64,000 nt of DNA from Ruminococcus sp. AF31-8BH (GCF_003460605.1 NZ_QTVN01000012.1:68263-132262); one strand, 5' to 3'; positions 53,536 through 62,745 are shown, numbered from the stretch's first letter. A program made the numbers and translations. Notes: a model not told the origin generated them from the sequence alone.

Positions 53536-53994
53536 ATGTACCTGGACGGTTTAGATAAACTGGATCAGAAGATTATCCAGTTACTGATAGAAAATGCACG
53601 CATCTCTTACTCTGATATTGGTGAAGAAATCGAGATTTCCAGAGTCGCAGTAAAAGCCCGGATTCAGGCTTTGGAGAAAAAAGGCGTAATTGAAGAATAT
53701 ACAACGATAATAAATCCACAAAAAATCAGCGGTGCTGTGTCATGCTATTTTGAGATTGAAACAAAACCTGAGCATCTGCCACAGGTAACAAATCTATTAT
53801 ACCAAAATGATATAGTTACACAAATTTACCGTGTCACTGGAAGGGACAGGCTTCATGTACATGCCGTTGCTTCATCTAGTGATGAAATGGAGCTCTTTCT
53901 GCACAATGTCATTGATCCTCTGCCTGGTATTGTCAGCTGCAGCTGCAATACAATCTTATCACGTATTAAAGATATTAAAGGGTTACGCCTATAG
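53536..53994 (+). CDS. Lrp/AsnC-family regulator
   Basis: 152 residues. N-terminal winged helix (LDKLDQKIIQLLIENARISY then VAVKARIQALEKKGVI) and C-terminal RAM ligand-binding domain (about 65-145, with GRDRLHVHAVA). ATG at 53536 has AGGAGG seven bases upstream; the frame extends 13 codons further without a site. Divergent from the MATE gene. Confidence 0.9.
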   Translation: MYLDGLDKLDQKIIQLLIENARISYSDIGEEIEISRVAVKARIQALEKKGVIEEYTTIINPQKISGAVSCYFEIETKPEHLPQVTNLLYQNDIVTQIYRVTGRDRLHVHAVASSSDEMELFLHNVIDPLPGIVSCSCNTILSRIKDIKGLRL

Positions 53995-54007
53995 AATATG
54001 TAAAAAA

Positions 54008-54109
54008 AGGCACTCCCCGGCATACTGCGGACGTTTCCTTGAAGTAAAATCTATTGCAGTCACACGTCCTTGCTGTCCCTATTATAAGTCATGCCGGGGA
54101 GAATTGCCT
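54008..54109 (-). terminator. Large structured terminator after malic enzyme gene
   Basis: Perfect 11-bp stem CTCCCCGGCAT (near 54013) / ATGCCGGGGAG (near 54092), extended outward by GGCA / TGCC and inward by GCGGACG / CGTCC. On the minus strand it is followed by seven T. The loop of about 60 bases is unusually large. Confidence 0.6.
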
Positions 54110-54135
54110 ATCTTAATTATTAAATTGTATGTCTT

Positions 54136-55311
54136 TTAAATACGGGCTACACCGGTTCTCTTTGCTGCCTCAGCAACCGCTTTGGCTACTGCCGGTCCTA
54201 CTCTCTTATCAAATGCCTTCGGAATGATATATTCCGGAGAAAGTTCCTCATCTGTGATCAGATTAGCAAGTGCTTCAGACGCTGCCAGCTTCATCTCATC
54301 ATTGATCTCTTTTGCTCTCACATCAAATGCACCACGGAAGATTCCAGGGAAAGCAAGTACATTGTTAATCTGGTTCGGGAAATCACTTCTTCCTGTAGAA
54401 ACAACTTTTGCCCCGCCTGCCTTTGCGTCATCCGGGAAGATCTCCGGAGTCGGGTTTGCACATGCAAAAACAACTGCATCTTTATTCATGGTCTTAACCA
54501 TCTCTGTTGTAACGGCACCTGGTGCGGAAACACCGATAAATACATCTGCGCCGACCAGCATATCTGCAAGAGAACCGGATTTTTTAGCCAGGTTGGTAAC
54601 TTTAGCCATTTCATCTTTGATCGGATTCATACCTTCCGGGCGTCCCTCATAGATTGCACCCTTTCTGTCGCAGAGGGTGATATTCTTAAATCCGGCTGTA
54701 AGAAGCAGACGTGCAATAGAGATTGCTGCTGCTCCGGCTCCGTTCATTACAATACGGACATCCTCTTTCTTCTTGCCAACAACTTTAAGTGCATTGGTAA
54801 GACCTGCCAGTGTAATGATCGCAGTACCATGCTGGTCATCATGGAAGATCGGAATATCACATTTTTCTTTCAATTTCTTCTCGATTTCAAAACATCTCGG
54901 TGCGGAAATATCTTCCAGGTTTACTCCACCGAAGGAACCGGAGATCATATAGATTGTATTTACAATTTCGTCCACATCGTTGCTTTTAATGCAGAGCGGG
55001 AATGCATCCACATCACCAAATGCCTTGAAAAGGACACATTTTCCTTCCATAACCGGCATTCCGGCTTCCGGTCCGATATTTCCAAGTCCAAGAACAGCAG
55101 AACCGTCTGTAACTACCAGACACATGTTCCATCTTCTTGTGAGTTCGTAGGATTTGTTTACGTCCTTCTGGATTTCCAGACAAGGCTGTGCAACTCCAGG
55201 TGTATAAGCAAGTGACAGATCATCCTTATTTTCTACAGGTACTCTTGTTACAACTTCAATCTTACCTTTCCATTCTCCATGCAGTCTTAAAGATTCTTTT
55301 GCATAATCCAT
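54136..55311 (-). CDS. NAD(P)-dependent malic enzyme
   Basis: Oxidative decarboxylation of malate to pyruvate. 391 residues, the short bacterial form. Seen: SLAYTPGVAQPCLEI, VVTDGSAVLGLGNIGP, DDQHGTAIITLAGL, and the dinucleotide block VMNGAGAAAISIARLLL. It starts 37 bases after the Ldh2-type gene stop, so they are an operon for malate use. Confidence 0.95.
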   Translation of the reverse strand: MDYAKESLRLHGEWKGKIEVVTRVPVENKDDLSLAYTPGVAQPCLEIQKDVNKSYELTRRWNMCLVVTDGSAVLGLGNIGPEAGMPVMEGKCVLFKAFGDVDAFPLCIKSNDVDEIVNTIYMISGSFGGVNLEDISAPRCFEIEKKLKEKCDIPIFHDDQHGTAIITLAGLTNALKVVGKKKEDVRIVMNGAGAAAISIARLLLTAGFKNITLCDRKGAIYEGRPEGMNPIKDEMAKVTNLAKKSGSLADMLVGADVFIGVSAPGAVTTEMVKTMNKDAVVFACANPTPEIFPDDAKAGGAKVVSTGRSDFPNQINNVLAFPGIFRGAFDVRAKEINDEMKLAASEALANLITDEELSPEYIIPKAFDKRVGPAVAKAVAEAAKRTGVARI

Positions 55312-55348
55312 TTCTGTTGTCCTCCCTGGTATTTTCTAATCTCATCTA

Positions 55349-56479
55349 TTAATAGTTTCCTGTAAAGAATTTGCTGTCTTTTGGAAGCTCATATCCATCA
55401 AAATATTTATCAAAGTCAAGTTTGAGATATCCACACAGATTAGCAAGTTCGACCATCGTATTATCGTTTACAGGTAATCCATGCTCTCTTCTTTCTTTTT
55501 CTGCAAAAACTTCTTTTTCACCATGTGTATAAATACGGTCTTTGCCTTCTGCCTTCGGGCTTTCTCTCAAAGTTTCCAGGTATTCTGAAAAATGTCTGCG
55601 GATTGCCTGAGGATCACCAAATAAAGCCGGATCGATTGCCATAAATCCATGGCAGATTCCTGTTTTATCCGGGAATGTGCAGCAATGATCCGAAGTGACA
55701 CCCATGGAAAGAATGGAACTGAACAGTTCACACAGCATACCATATCCATATCCCTTGTGGCTTCCTGTAACTTCTTCATTTCCACCAAGAGGCATGATTC
55801 CGCCACCCTTCTTTGCAACAATATTGGCAAGGACATCCGGTGCATCTGTGCTTGCATGACCATCTTTATCCAGCGCCCATCCATCAGGAAGCGGTTTCTC
55901 CATTTTGTTGTACATTTCGAGTTTTCCTCTTGTAACTACCGTGGTAGAACAGTCAAAGAAAAACGGATACGGGTCTGCCGGCATAGCTACTGCAATTGGG
56001 TTTGAGCCAAGCATGGCTTTTTTGCCAAACGTAGGAACCATAATAGCCTCTGAATTGGTGCAGGCCATTCCCAAAAGTCCCTCATCGCACGCCATCTTTG
56101 CATAATATCCGGCAATACCGAAATGATTGGACTCACGGACAGTTACAATTCCAACTCCGGTTTTTTTGGCTTTTTCGATGGCTTTTTTCATTGCATAAAC
56201 GGAAATAAGCTGTCCCATTCCATTATGGCCGTCAATCACTGCAGATATCGGTGTTTCAAATACAACTTCAGGCTTCGCCTGCGGATGGATCGTTCCCTTT
56301 TCGATTCCCTTATGATAACGCACCATTCTCTGCATACCATGACTTTCTATTCCATAAAGGTCAGCCGTAAGAAGCACATCCTTGATCTGATTGCTTTCTT
56401 CCTCTGTAAAACCAAACGCCTTGAATACGTCTCCGCAAAAATGATTCAGTGTCTCATATGACCATTTCACATATCCCAT
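55349..56479 (-). CDS. Ldh2-family malate/L-lactate-type dehydrogenase
   Basis: 376 residues of the type-2 malate/lactate dehydrogenase family (NAD(P)-dependent, unrelated to classical MDH). Seen: GIESHGMQRM, VIDGHNGMGQLIS, VRESNHFGIAGYYA, GSNPIAVAMP and GSHKGYGYGM. The family acts on several 2-hydroxy acids (malate, lactate, ureidoglycolate, sulfolactate); neighbouring malic enzyme suggests malate or a relative. ATG 56479 has GAGGG eight bases upstream. Confidence 0.85.
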   Translation of the reverse strand: MGYVKWSYETLNHFCGDVFKAFGFTEEESNQIKDVLLTADLYGIESHGMQRMVRYHKGIEKGTIHPQAKPEVVFETPISAVIDGHNGMGQLISVYAMKKAIEKAKKTGVGIVTVRESNHFGIAGYYAKMACDEGLLGMACTNSEAIMVPTFGKKAMLGSNPIAVAMPADPYPFFFDCSTTVVTRGKLEMYNKMEKPLPDGWALDKDGHASTDAPDVLANIVAKKGGGIMPLGGNEEVTGSHKGYGYGMLCELFSSILSMGVTSDHCCTFPDKTGICHGFMAIDPALFGDPQAIRRHFSEYLETLRESPKAEGKDRIYTHGEKEVFAEKERREHGLPVNDNTMVELANLCGYLKLDFDKYFDGYELPKDSKFFTGNY

Positions 56480-56495
56480 TGTTTCGTCCCTCTTT

Positions 56496-56508
56496 CCGGC
56501 ATTGCCAG
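56496..56508. promoter_or_regulatory. FadR-type operator O3 (weak)
   Basis: CCGGCATTGCCAG, centred at 56502, degenerate form of the TGGtaTTACCA palindrome. Confidence 0.45.
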
Positions 56509-56517
56509 TTTTGTTTA

Positions 56518-56530
56518 TTGGCATTACCAA
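56518..56530. promoter_or_regulatory. FadR-type operator O2
   Basis: TTGGCATTACCAA, centred at 56524, just downstream of the expected start point and 22 bp from O3. Confidence 0.65.
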
Positions 56531-56541
56531 TTTGTATTTTG

Positions 56542-56570
56542 ATTATACCACTGGTATTACCAAAACGCAA
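56542..56570 (-). promoter_or_regulatory. Promoter of the malate operon
   Basis: TTGCGT (56565-56570), 17-base spacer, TATAAT (56542-56547) on the minus strand. The spacer contains operator O1. Confidence 0.75.
56551..56563. promoter_or_regulatory. FadR-type operator O1
   Basis: CTGGTATTACCAA, with the perfect palindrome TGGTATTACCA, centred at 56557 between -35 and -10. Distance to O2 is 33 bp, about three helical turns. Confidence 0.7.
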
Positions 56571-56613
56571 TAGAGGTCATATCAATTTATCCTGTAAAAA
56601 TGCCCAAAATTTC

Positions 56614-57321
56614 TCAGGATTTTTTTTGCATTTCTTCCATATAGCGTTCAATCGTATCCATATGTTCGGACATACATCGTTCCGCCTGTTCTGCATCTCC
56701 GTTGATGATCGCCTCAACAAGCCGATGATGCTGGTCATCAACCTCTTTGGCAGAATTATTCTTTTTCATAATGTAGTCTCTCGTCCCGGAAACAATATTC
56801 TCAGTCAGCTGATCCGCTGCCGCAAGGACACTGTAAACCATCGGGTTATCTGCGATCTTTGCAATCTTCTGGTGAAGTTCGCGATCCAGTTCACCCCGTA
56901 TCTTTTCATCTTCTGCTGCGTCCAGCCGTGCAAGAATCACCCTTAATTCTGCTGCATCCAGCGGTGTGCACTTTCTCGCTGCAAGAATTGCTGCTTCTCT
57001 TTCCAGTGCCGCACGGAACTGCTGATTCTGGCGCAGATATCCATGATTTAATTTAAAAAGTATGGATAAGGGTTCGATCAGCCAGGTATCCAGATCCTCC
57101 GTAATATAATTCCCGCCTCCCGGCACCGGCTTTACTATTCCCAACAGTTCCAGTGCTCTCAGAGCTTCTCTGACTGCCGGTCTGGACACTCCCATGGTCT
57201 CCGCCATTGTCCGCTCTGCCGGAAGGGCAGCTCCCGCTTTGAGATTGCCATTCTGAATGTTCTCTATGATCTGATTTAAAATCCCGTTAAAAGCCCGTTC
57301 ATCCCCAATTTCTTTAAACAT
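56614..57321 (-). CDS. FadR-type GntR regulator of the malate operon
   Basis: 235 residues. N-terminal GntR winged helix (about 10-75: ALPAERTMAETMGVSRPAVREAL in outline) and a C-terminal FCD ligand domain, with the metal-binding pattern RELHQKIA, DQHHRLVEAI and SEHMDTIERY. Lies directly upstream of the malate operon on the same strand. The palindromes at that promoter have the TGGTnnnACCA form used by FadR-family regulators, so it is the likely repressor. ATG 57321 with GGAGG eight bases upstream. Confidence 0.88.
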   Translation of the reverse strand: MFKEIGDERAFNGILNQIIENIQNGNLKAGAALPAERTMAETMGVSRPAVREALRALELLGIVKPVPGGGNYITEDLDTWLIEPLSILFKLNHGYLRQNQQFRAALEREAAILAARKCTPLDAAELRVILARLDAAEDEKIRGELDRELHQKIAKIADNPMVYSVLAAADQLTENIVSGTRDYIMKKNNSAKEVDDQHHRLVEAIINGDAEQAERCMSEHMDTIERYMEEMQKKS

Positions 57322-57926
57322 ACTCCATGCCTCCACATCCCATTTCCGTCCGTATATTCTTACAGACGGTATTATTTTTACTGTCTTTCCCATACAATTT
57401 ATTTTGGGTACAACTGCACAGTATGGCAGTTATTTCTTATTCATATACATTATCAAAATACAAAGGTGCTTATTCTTGCAACAACCAATCAGCTATGTCG
57501 TGAATCTTGATTCCTTCATAGCTATATTTTGGATGTTTGGTTCGAGCAATAATCATTTTCGGATAAGCACCTCAGATCTGAAGCAGACTGACCTTATTAG
57601 TAGAAATCAATGAAGATAATATTGATGTATTGTTTTCATATAGTCACCCACTTTCAAAAATTGAAAGTTCTTCATTTCTTGAAACTGCTCCAATGTATTT
57701 ATTATATTGTCTGTTAATAACATATGCAAGATGCCTCTATAAAATAATAATACCGGTACTGGATATCAAGATCCCGCACTGGTTTATTGATTGCTCTCTG
57801 GTCTCCATTGCAATACTTCATAATCACTTCTTATTCCTGAGACAATGTTTCCAAATATATTTTTCTTATGTGAACGATTTTAAAATTATCAATATACATC
57901 AGTTTTTTTCGATTTCTCAACCAGCT
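57322..57926. other. 605-bp AT-rich spacer with decayed coding sequence
   Basis: No intact gene. The best signal is the ATPase C-terminal remnant at 57470-57571. A minus-strand frame around 57580-57720 reads RHLAYVINRQYNKYIGAV in part but is broken by stops. A perfect 10-bp inverted repeat AGGTGCTTAT / ATAAGCACCT (57464-57473, 57563-57572) brackets the remnant. Confidence 0.5.
57470..57571 (-). pseudogene. C-terminal remnant of a DUF4143-type ATPase (tentative)
   Basis: 33 codons ending in a stop: [17 protein letters not shown] and HDIADWLL. The spacing and the DIADWLL end resemble the last residues of AAA ATPases with a DUF4143 domain. An in-frame stop lies directly upstream. Confidence 0.45.
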
Positions 57927-58283
57927 TTACGGCAGAATCTCAAGCCAGTAGCCATCTGGATCTACGATGAAATAAATTCCCATTGCTTCATTTTCGAAGC
58001 AAATGCATCCCATCTCTTTGTGCTTTTTGTGTGCTGCCTCGTAATCCTCTGCCTGGAATGCCAGGTGGAATTCGCATTCACCCAGATTATATGGCTGTGG
58101 ATGATCTTTAAGCCAGGTAAGTTCCAACTCAAAATCACTTACATCGTTGCTCAGATACACAATGATAAAATCATCTGTAGTCTTTCTTCTCACTTCGTGC
58201 AGATCAAGAGCCTCGTTGTAAAATTTAATAGATCGCTCCAGATCTGACACATTGTAGTTTTCGTGAATCATCTTAAACTTCAT
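57927..58283 (-). CDS. VOC-family protein (glyoxalase-like)
   Basis: 118 residues. Paired beta-alpha-beta-beta-beta modules; seen HENYNVSDLERSIKFYNEAL at the start, EFHLAFQAEDYEAA and the final PDGYWLEILP with the metal-site glutamate. Close in pattern to lactoylglutathione lyase-like proteins; the substrate is unknown. ATGA overlap with the metallo-hydrolase gene upstream, so co-translated. Confidence 0.87.
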   Translation of the reverse strand: MKFKMIHENYNVSDLERSIKFYNEALDLHEVRRKTTDDFIIVYLSNDVSDFELELTWLKDHPQPYNLGECEFHLAFQAEDYEAAHKKHKEMGCICFENEAMGIYFIVDPDGYWLEILP

Positions 58284-58963
58284 AATTCTTCTTTTGTACA
58301 TTCTGTGTTTTTAATTCGTGACTTATATTGTGGGCATTCAGTAATAAACCGCTTAATTACACTGGCATCATTCCAGTAATGCATTGGAAAAATGACATTG
58401 CAATCTACATTTTTAAGGAAATACAGGATTCCGTCAGCATAGTGATCTCCCTGCCTCGGATCTAAGGGGACAAATGCAGCGTCAAAATGCATACCCTTGA
58501 TTTTGCTGATCTCCGCACGATATGCTGAAGTAAGTCTCTGATTGTCAGCTTTCGGCTCACCATCCCAATACCAGTCGTTTAAGTCACCGGCATGATAAAT
58601 GGTGCCTTCCTTTGTTTTAACAATAAATGCTACACCACTATCGTTAGATAGCAATGTATCGACTTGGGTGCCATTATCCAGCTTATAAGTCTGATCATGA
58701 TAAACATATGTAATCTTCATATCCGACAGATGATTCCTTTTTCGTATATCATTCGCCAGAACTGTCTGATATGTCATTCCCATATCGTCAAGGATCTCAA
58801 AAATCACAGGATTAAAATGATCCTTATGAAAATGACTGCAAAAAACAATTACTTCTTTTTTCTTGTCAAGAAGTGGTAATTCACCCTTATAATAGTCAAA
58901 AATATAGTAGCAATCTTTAGTTTCAATTAAAAATCCACTGTGTTTAATGTAAGTAATTTTCAT
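58280..58963 (-). CDS. MBL-fold metallo-hydrolase
   Basis: 227 residues. The HxHxDH zinc motif is SHFHKDHF (44-49 core), followed by HAGDLNDWYWDGE and FPMHYW, the other expected metal ligands. Similar in size to UlaG-type or RomA-like hydrolases of unknown substrate. Ends in a four-base overlap with the VOC gene. The ribosome binding site is poor (AAGG immediately upstream), so the start may be the GTG at 58966. Confidence 0.87.
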   Translation of the reverse strand: MKITYIKHSGFLIETKDCYYIFDYYKGELPLLDKKKEVIVFCSHFHKDHFNPVIFEILDDMGMTYQTVLANDIRKRNHLSDMKITYVYHDQTYKLDNGTQVDTLLSNDSGVAFIVKTKEGTIYHAGDLNDWYWDGEPKADNQRLTSAYRAEISKIKGMHFDAAFVPLDPRQGDHYADGILYFLKNVDCNVIFPMHYWNDASVIKRFITECPQYKSRIKNTECTKEEL

Positions 58964-59041
58964 CACCTTTATAAAATAACTCCTTTTTCCCTATAAGCTT
59001 ACAGACGAATACCTGGCGTTCATCCACAACCCAGAAGATGT

Positions 59042-59260
59042 CTAATATTCTTTTGAGATTTCCTCTGTTATCTCATATATCTCTTTGAATTTTTCTAAGT
59101 CTTCCGACGATCTGATCAGCATGATCTCTTCGATTTTTCCGGTCCGTATATCTTTAAATCCTGCTACTTCTTCTCCGGTGCAAATGCTTGCACGAATAAC
59201 TGGTTTCATCTGTTCTCTGTCATATGTTTTTTTCACGATTTTCTTTTTGAATAATCCCAT
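59042..59260 (-). CDS. Small conserved protein of unknown function
   Basis: 72 residues: MGLFKKK start, a beta-rich middle (VIRASICTGEEVAGFKDI) and an acidic helix (SSEDLEKFKEIYEITEEI). Good AGGTAG site before the ATG. I recognise the pattern from clostridial genomes, but know no function. Confidence 0.7.
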   Translation of the reverse strand: MGLFKKKIVKKTYDREQMKPVIRASICTGEEVAGFKDIRTGKIEEIMLIRSSEDLEKFKEIYEITEEISKEY

Positions 59261-59305
59261 GCTACCTCCCCATCTCCGAATATCTTCGGTAACAAGATCA
59301 ACTAT

Positions 59306-59776
59306 TTAATTTCTGGAACATTTTTCTGCATCGATTGCCAGTACAAACATCAGCGCATCCAACGCATTTCCTGGATCCTGCACATCAATAACATATGTAT
59401 CCGTCATATGAAACAGTTCTTTACTAACCCGTGCAATTGAATAACCGCTTCGATCAAGAATGCTATAGTCCCATTCCATAATGGTTCCATCAATATGCCA
59501 TCCATTGTAATCAATATTATAATGTGGCGTCAGGAATGAGAATTCTTTGCTCAGGCATCCGATATAACTGCCGTTTTTATAAATTTCGAATTTAGGAAGA
59601 AAAGTAAGTACTTTCTGAACAACCATTCCCACTTCATTTCCATAGGCATCATAAATTACAAGTTTATGTCCCCAGGACAACTGACCTTTTACTACATAAA
59701 CAGTGTTGCCTGCTTCATCATAGATATCATAGCTGTCAAACCATGAAAACAGCCTTTGTTTAAATAATAACTTCAT
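59306..59776 (-). CDS. LURP-one-related (Tubby-like fold) protein
   Basis: 156 residues. Starts with the typical KLLFKQRLFSWFDSYDIYDE, then successive beta-strand pairs (VYVVKGQLSWGHKLVIYDAYG, VGMVVQKVLTFLPKFEIY in outline) and an AIDAEKCSRN C-terminus. This is the YxjI/LURP-one beta-barrel fold. Bacterial role unknown. Confidence 0.85.
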   Translation of the reverse strand: MKLLFKQRLFSWFDSYDIYDEAGNTVYVVKGQLSWGHKLVIYDAYGNEVGMVVQKVLTFLPKFEIYKNGSYIGCLSKEFSFLTPHYNIDYNGWHIDGTIMEWDYSILDRSGYSIARVSKELFHMTDTYVIDVQDPGNALDALMFVLAIDAEKCSRN

Positions 59777-59815
59777 AACTTTTCACCACTCTCTCCAACA
59801 GATATAATTGGTTCT

Positions 59816-60400
59816 TTACACTTCTTCGATATTGGCTACGTGGATTTTTCCATCAGGTTGTGTATGGCTTTTCCATTGCTCTTTTGTTATGACATTTGTA
59901 TGGCCAACTCTTATCTCATTAAGCAATGGTACTGGAACCTCATCGCAAGTATGATGATAAATAAATCCAAGTTTCTCCTGTACTCTTTTGGACTTTTTAT
60001 TTCCGTCATAATAGCCACACCATATTGTAGTCATTTCAAGCGTTTCAAATCCTCGTTTCATAAGCGCATATGCCGCTTCTGGCATATACCCTCTGCCCCA
60101 GAATGGTTCTCCCAACCAGTAACCAAGTTCACATTCATCATCTCTATCTGTCATATCTGTATGTCCGTTTAGTTTTAGTTCAACAGCTCCTATTGCAACA
60201 TTATTCTCTTTTTCACAGATTGCATAGCATTCTGCTCCGGTGAAAACATTGTCAATAACATATTTACTTGATTCGATATCCTTGTGAGGAGGCCATCCGG
60301 CAATTGGCCCTACTTTTGGATTTTTTGCATAAGTAAACAAACTTTCTGCATCATCTTGCGTCCACTTTCTTAAAATCAATCTTTCAGTTTCTAGTATCAT
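59816..60400 (-). CDS. GNAT-family N-acetyltransferase
   Basis: 194 residues. Seen: ILETERLILRKWTQDDAESLF, WLGEPFWGRGYMPEAAYAL (acetyl-CoA binding, with the R/QxxGxG-like GRGYMPEA) and KSKRVQEKLGF. RimJ/RimL-like group acting on protein N-termini or small molecules. ATG 60400 has GAAGGG 12 bases upstream; a longer frame to 60451 is possible. Confidence 0.88.
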   Translation of the reverse strand: MILETERLILRKWTQDDAESLFTYAKNPKVGPIAGWPPHKDIESSKYVIDNVFTGAECYAICEKENNVAIGAVELKLNGHTDMTDRDDECELGYWLGEPFWGRGYMPEAAYALMKRGFETLEMTTIWCGYYDGNKKSKRVQEKLGFIYHHTCDEVPVPLLNEIRVGHTNVITKEQWKSHTQPDGKIHVANIEEV

Positions 60401-60618
60401 TTTAAAATATATCCCTTCAGTATTCAATTTCGATTTTACCTTGGTGAACAAAGTCGCGTCCCTTTAGCCGATAGCTATGGGGATTCAATTATTGCTCTTT
60501 TCCTTAAGTTTATCATACTGGGTGTTTTGGTAAAAGTTTTTTTATTCAAGAAATCAATTTCAGGCATGACAAACAAACCTCCTATGCGGAAGTCATTTAT
60601 TCTATGCAATTGTAGATT

Positions 60619-61296
60619 TTAACATCTCACATGTGCATGAAAAGAAGAACTGTATTTATCTTTGCGGGGTGATACCATATTCCCTCCGCAAGAAGAACAT
60701 TTGCATACATCGATGTGATACAAAACCTTTATCATTTCTACTGCATTTAGATTTTTTAATGTAGAAATGTATTTCTTGCATCCAAGCAGGTTTCTGCAGA
60801 GAGTTATCTTTTTTCTCTTGTTTCTACATGATAGCAGACCATAGTGCCGGATTCTGACAAATCGTTTGGGTGGAACATGCATCATGAATCGACGGATGAA
60901 TTCTTCTCCTGAAATTGTTTTCTCTTTCCAGTGGCCTTCGTTTTTATAGTCTTTTACTGCATATGTAACTGTCGTATCCGTCATGGATTTGATTCGATGA
61001 TTACTGATTGCTATCCTGTGGGTATATTTTCCAAGATAATTGATAACCGGCTGTGCACCATTGAAAGTTTCTTTGCAGTAAGAGACCCAGTTCTTTTCAT
61101 AACACTTATCAAGAAGTTCTTTAAAACGATAGCTGTTCTGATATTTCTCTGCTGTACCATGAAATTTAAGCTTAGAATCATTCCACAGGCTTTTTAACTC
61201 ATCCAGATATTTTCCGCGGAACACTTTCGAGATAACACCATATGGGAGAAAAAAATTTCCACCTGTATCTTTCCATTTATTCTCGTATGTTCTCAC
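60619..61296 (-). mobile_element. IS91-family transposase, N-terminally truncated remnant
   Basis: About 225 codons matching the C-terminal half of IS91-type Y2 transposases: KDTGGNFFLPYGVISKVFRG, VINYLGKYTHRIAISNHRI, GEEFIRRFMMHVPPKRF, RIRHYGLLSCRNKRKK. The N-terminal zinc-binding domain and the upstream half of the catalytic region are missing, so the element is inactive. No insertion ends could be fixed; 60401-60618 holds no gene. Confidence 0.85.
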
Positions 61297-61363
61297 TATC
61301 GGAATCGTACTCTGTCTGTTCTACATAATCTGCGGAACAGTCTCGTTTGTACGGATAAAAAAA

Positions 61364-61412
61364 TAAACTGAGCCACGGCTGTTCCAACATGAAATCAGCC
61401 GTGGCCTTATTT
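61364..61412 (-). terminator. Terminator after the DUF4143 ATPase gene
   Basis: GCCACGGCTG (61372-61381) pairs with CAGCCGTGGC (61396-61405). On the minus strand the stem is followed by a TTTATTTTTTT run. About 65 bases past the ATPase stop. Confidence 0.75.
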
Positions 61413-61469
61413 ATATCATTTCACTCTTTTTTGAAATAGAACAACACCACAGCAACAACTCAAATCGAC

Positions 61470-62723
61470 TTAAAATTCCAGGCTATTCGCATTCAGCAAG
61501 AAATGCTTCATTCCCATGATGACAAAACCTTCATCATTTCTCCAAGGCTTTTTGCTGCCATTTACAATGACGATCTTCTTGAAAGAGTCCGGGATATTAC
61601 GCAGAGAATTGAACTCCTGCGTCTGTTTTTCTTCCGAAGTCATGTCATATGCAACCTGGATATAGTATCTCTGGTTTCCTTGATTCACCACAAAGTCAAC
61701 CTCCAACTGCTTGCGAACACGTTTGCCCTCTTTATCCTTATCGAAGATATCCACGACACCCACATCAACATTGTAGCCACGGATCAGCAGCTCATTATAA
61801 ACAATGTTCTCCATGATATGAGTAGGCTCCTGCTGTCTGAAATTCAGACGTGCATTTCTCAGTCCCAAATCAGTAAAGTAGTATTTCAGATTTGCACCGA
61901 TATACTTTCTGCCCTTAATATCGTATCGGCTTGCCTTGGAAATCAAAAAGGCATCTGTCAAATGGTCGATATGCTTGGAGATGGTTTTATTAGCATAAGT
62001 CATCTGGCGCTCACTGGCAAAGGTATTGGCAATCTTTGAAGGGTTGGTCGGTGCGCCGATTGCAGATGCAAGCACATCAACCAGAATCCCAATCTCATCC
62101 ACGTTCTGAATCTTATTTCTTTCAATAACATCCTTCAGATAGACATTTGCAAAGATGTTCTTCAGATAGTCCGCTTTCTGTCGTTCGCTCTGGAAACTTA
62201 CGATCTGCGGCAATCCTCCGTAGATCATGTAGTCATCCCAGGCATCATCATAATCGCCGTCATAGACAGAATAAAACTCTGCAAAGGAGAGAGGGTAGAT
62301 TCTAATCTCATCACCTCTGCCACGGAATTCGGTCACAATGTCGCTGGACAGGAACTTGGAATTACTTCCGGTGACATACACATCAATATTGCTCATGCGG
62401 AGCAGGCTGTTCAGCACTTCCTCAAATCGTGGCATGAACTGCACTTCATCCAAAAGGAGATAATACTTCCCGTCGTCTTTCATGGCATCCTTGATGTACT
62501 TGAAGCATACCTTGGGATCTCTTAATTCCCCGTTCTCAATACCATCCAATGCAATTTCAATAATATGATCAACATCAACGCCGTTCTCCAGTAAGTATCT
62601 CTTAAAGATGGTAAACAGCAAAAAGGATTTGCCACATCTACGAATGCCGGTAATCACCTTTATCATTCCATTATCTTTTCGCTCGATCAGCTGCTGTAGG
62701 TAAGCGTCTCTTTTAATCTCCAT
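61470..62723 (-). CDS. AAA ATPase with DUF4143 domain
   Basis: 417 residues. N-terminal ATPase (AAA_14) with Walker A GIRRCGKS (26-33), Walker B YYLLLDEVQF and an arginine-finger-type VYVTGSNSKFL sensor block; then a winged helix near 235-270 and a DUF4143 domain with an EVDFVV motif (LEVDFVVNQ) and YYIQVAY, which look like a PD-(D/E)xK-type nuclease pattern. Such proteins are frequent near mobile or defence DNA; their role is unclear. ATG 62723 with GGGGAG seven bases upstream. Confidence 0.85.
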   Translation of the reverse strand: MEIKRDAYLQQLIERKDNGMIKVITGIRRCGKSFLLFTIFKRYLLENGVDVDHIIEIALDGIENGELRDPKVCFKYIKDAMKDDGKYYLLLDEVQFMPRFEEVLNSLLRMSNIDVYVTGSNSKFLSSDIVTEFRGRGDEIRIYPLSFAEFYSVYDGDYDDAWDDYMIYGGLPQIVSFQSERQKADYLKNIFANVYLKDVIERNKIQNVDEIGILVDVLASAIGAPTNPSKIANTFASERQMTYANKTISKHIDHLTDAFLISKASRYDIKGRKYIGANLKYYFTDLGLRNARLNFRQQEPTHIMENIVYNELLIRGYNVDVGVVDIFDKDKEGKRVRKQLEVDFVVNQGNQRYYIQVAYDMTSEEKQTQEFNSLRNIPDSFKKIVIVNGSKKPWRNDEGFVIMGMKHFLLNANSLEF

Positions 62724-62745
62724 CGTTACACTCCCCATTTCCGTG

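Noticed and set aside
57530..57560. tRNA-like GGTTCGAGC
   Set aside because: No acceptor, D or anticodon stems can be formed around it; a similar GGTTCGAG occurs inside cbiB.
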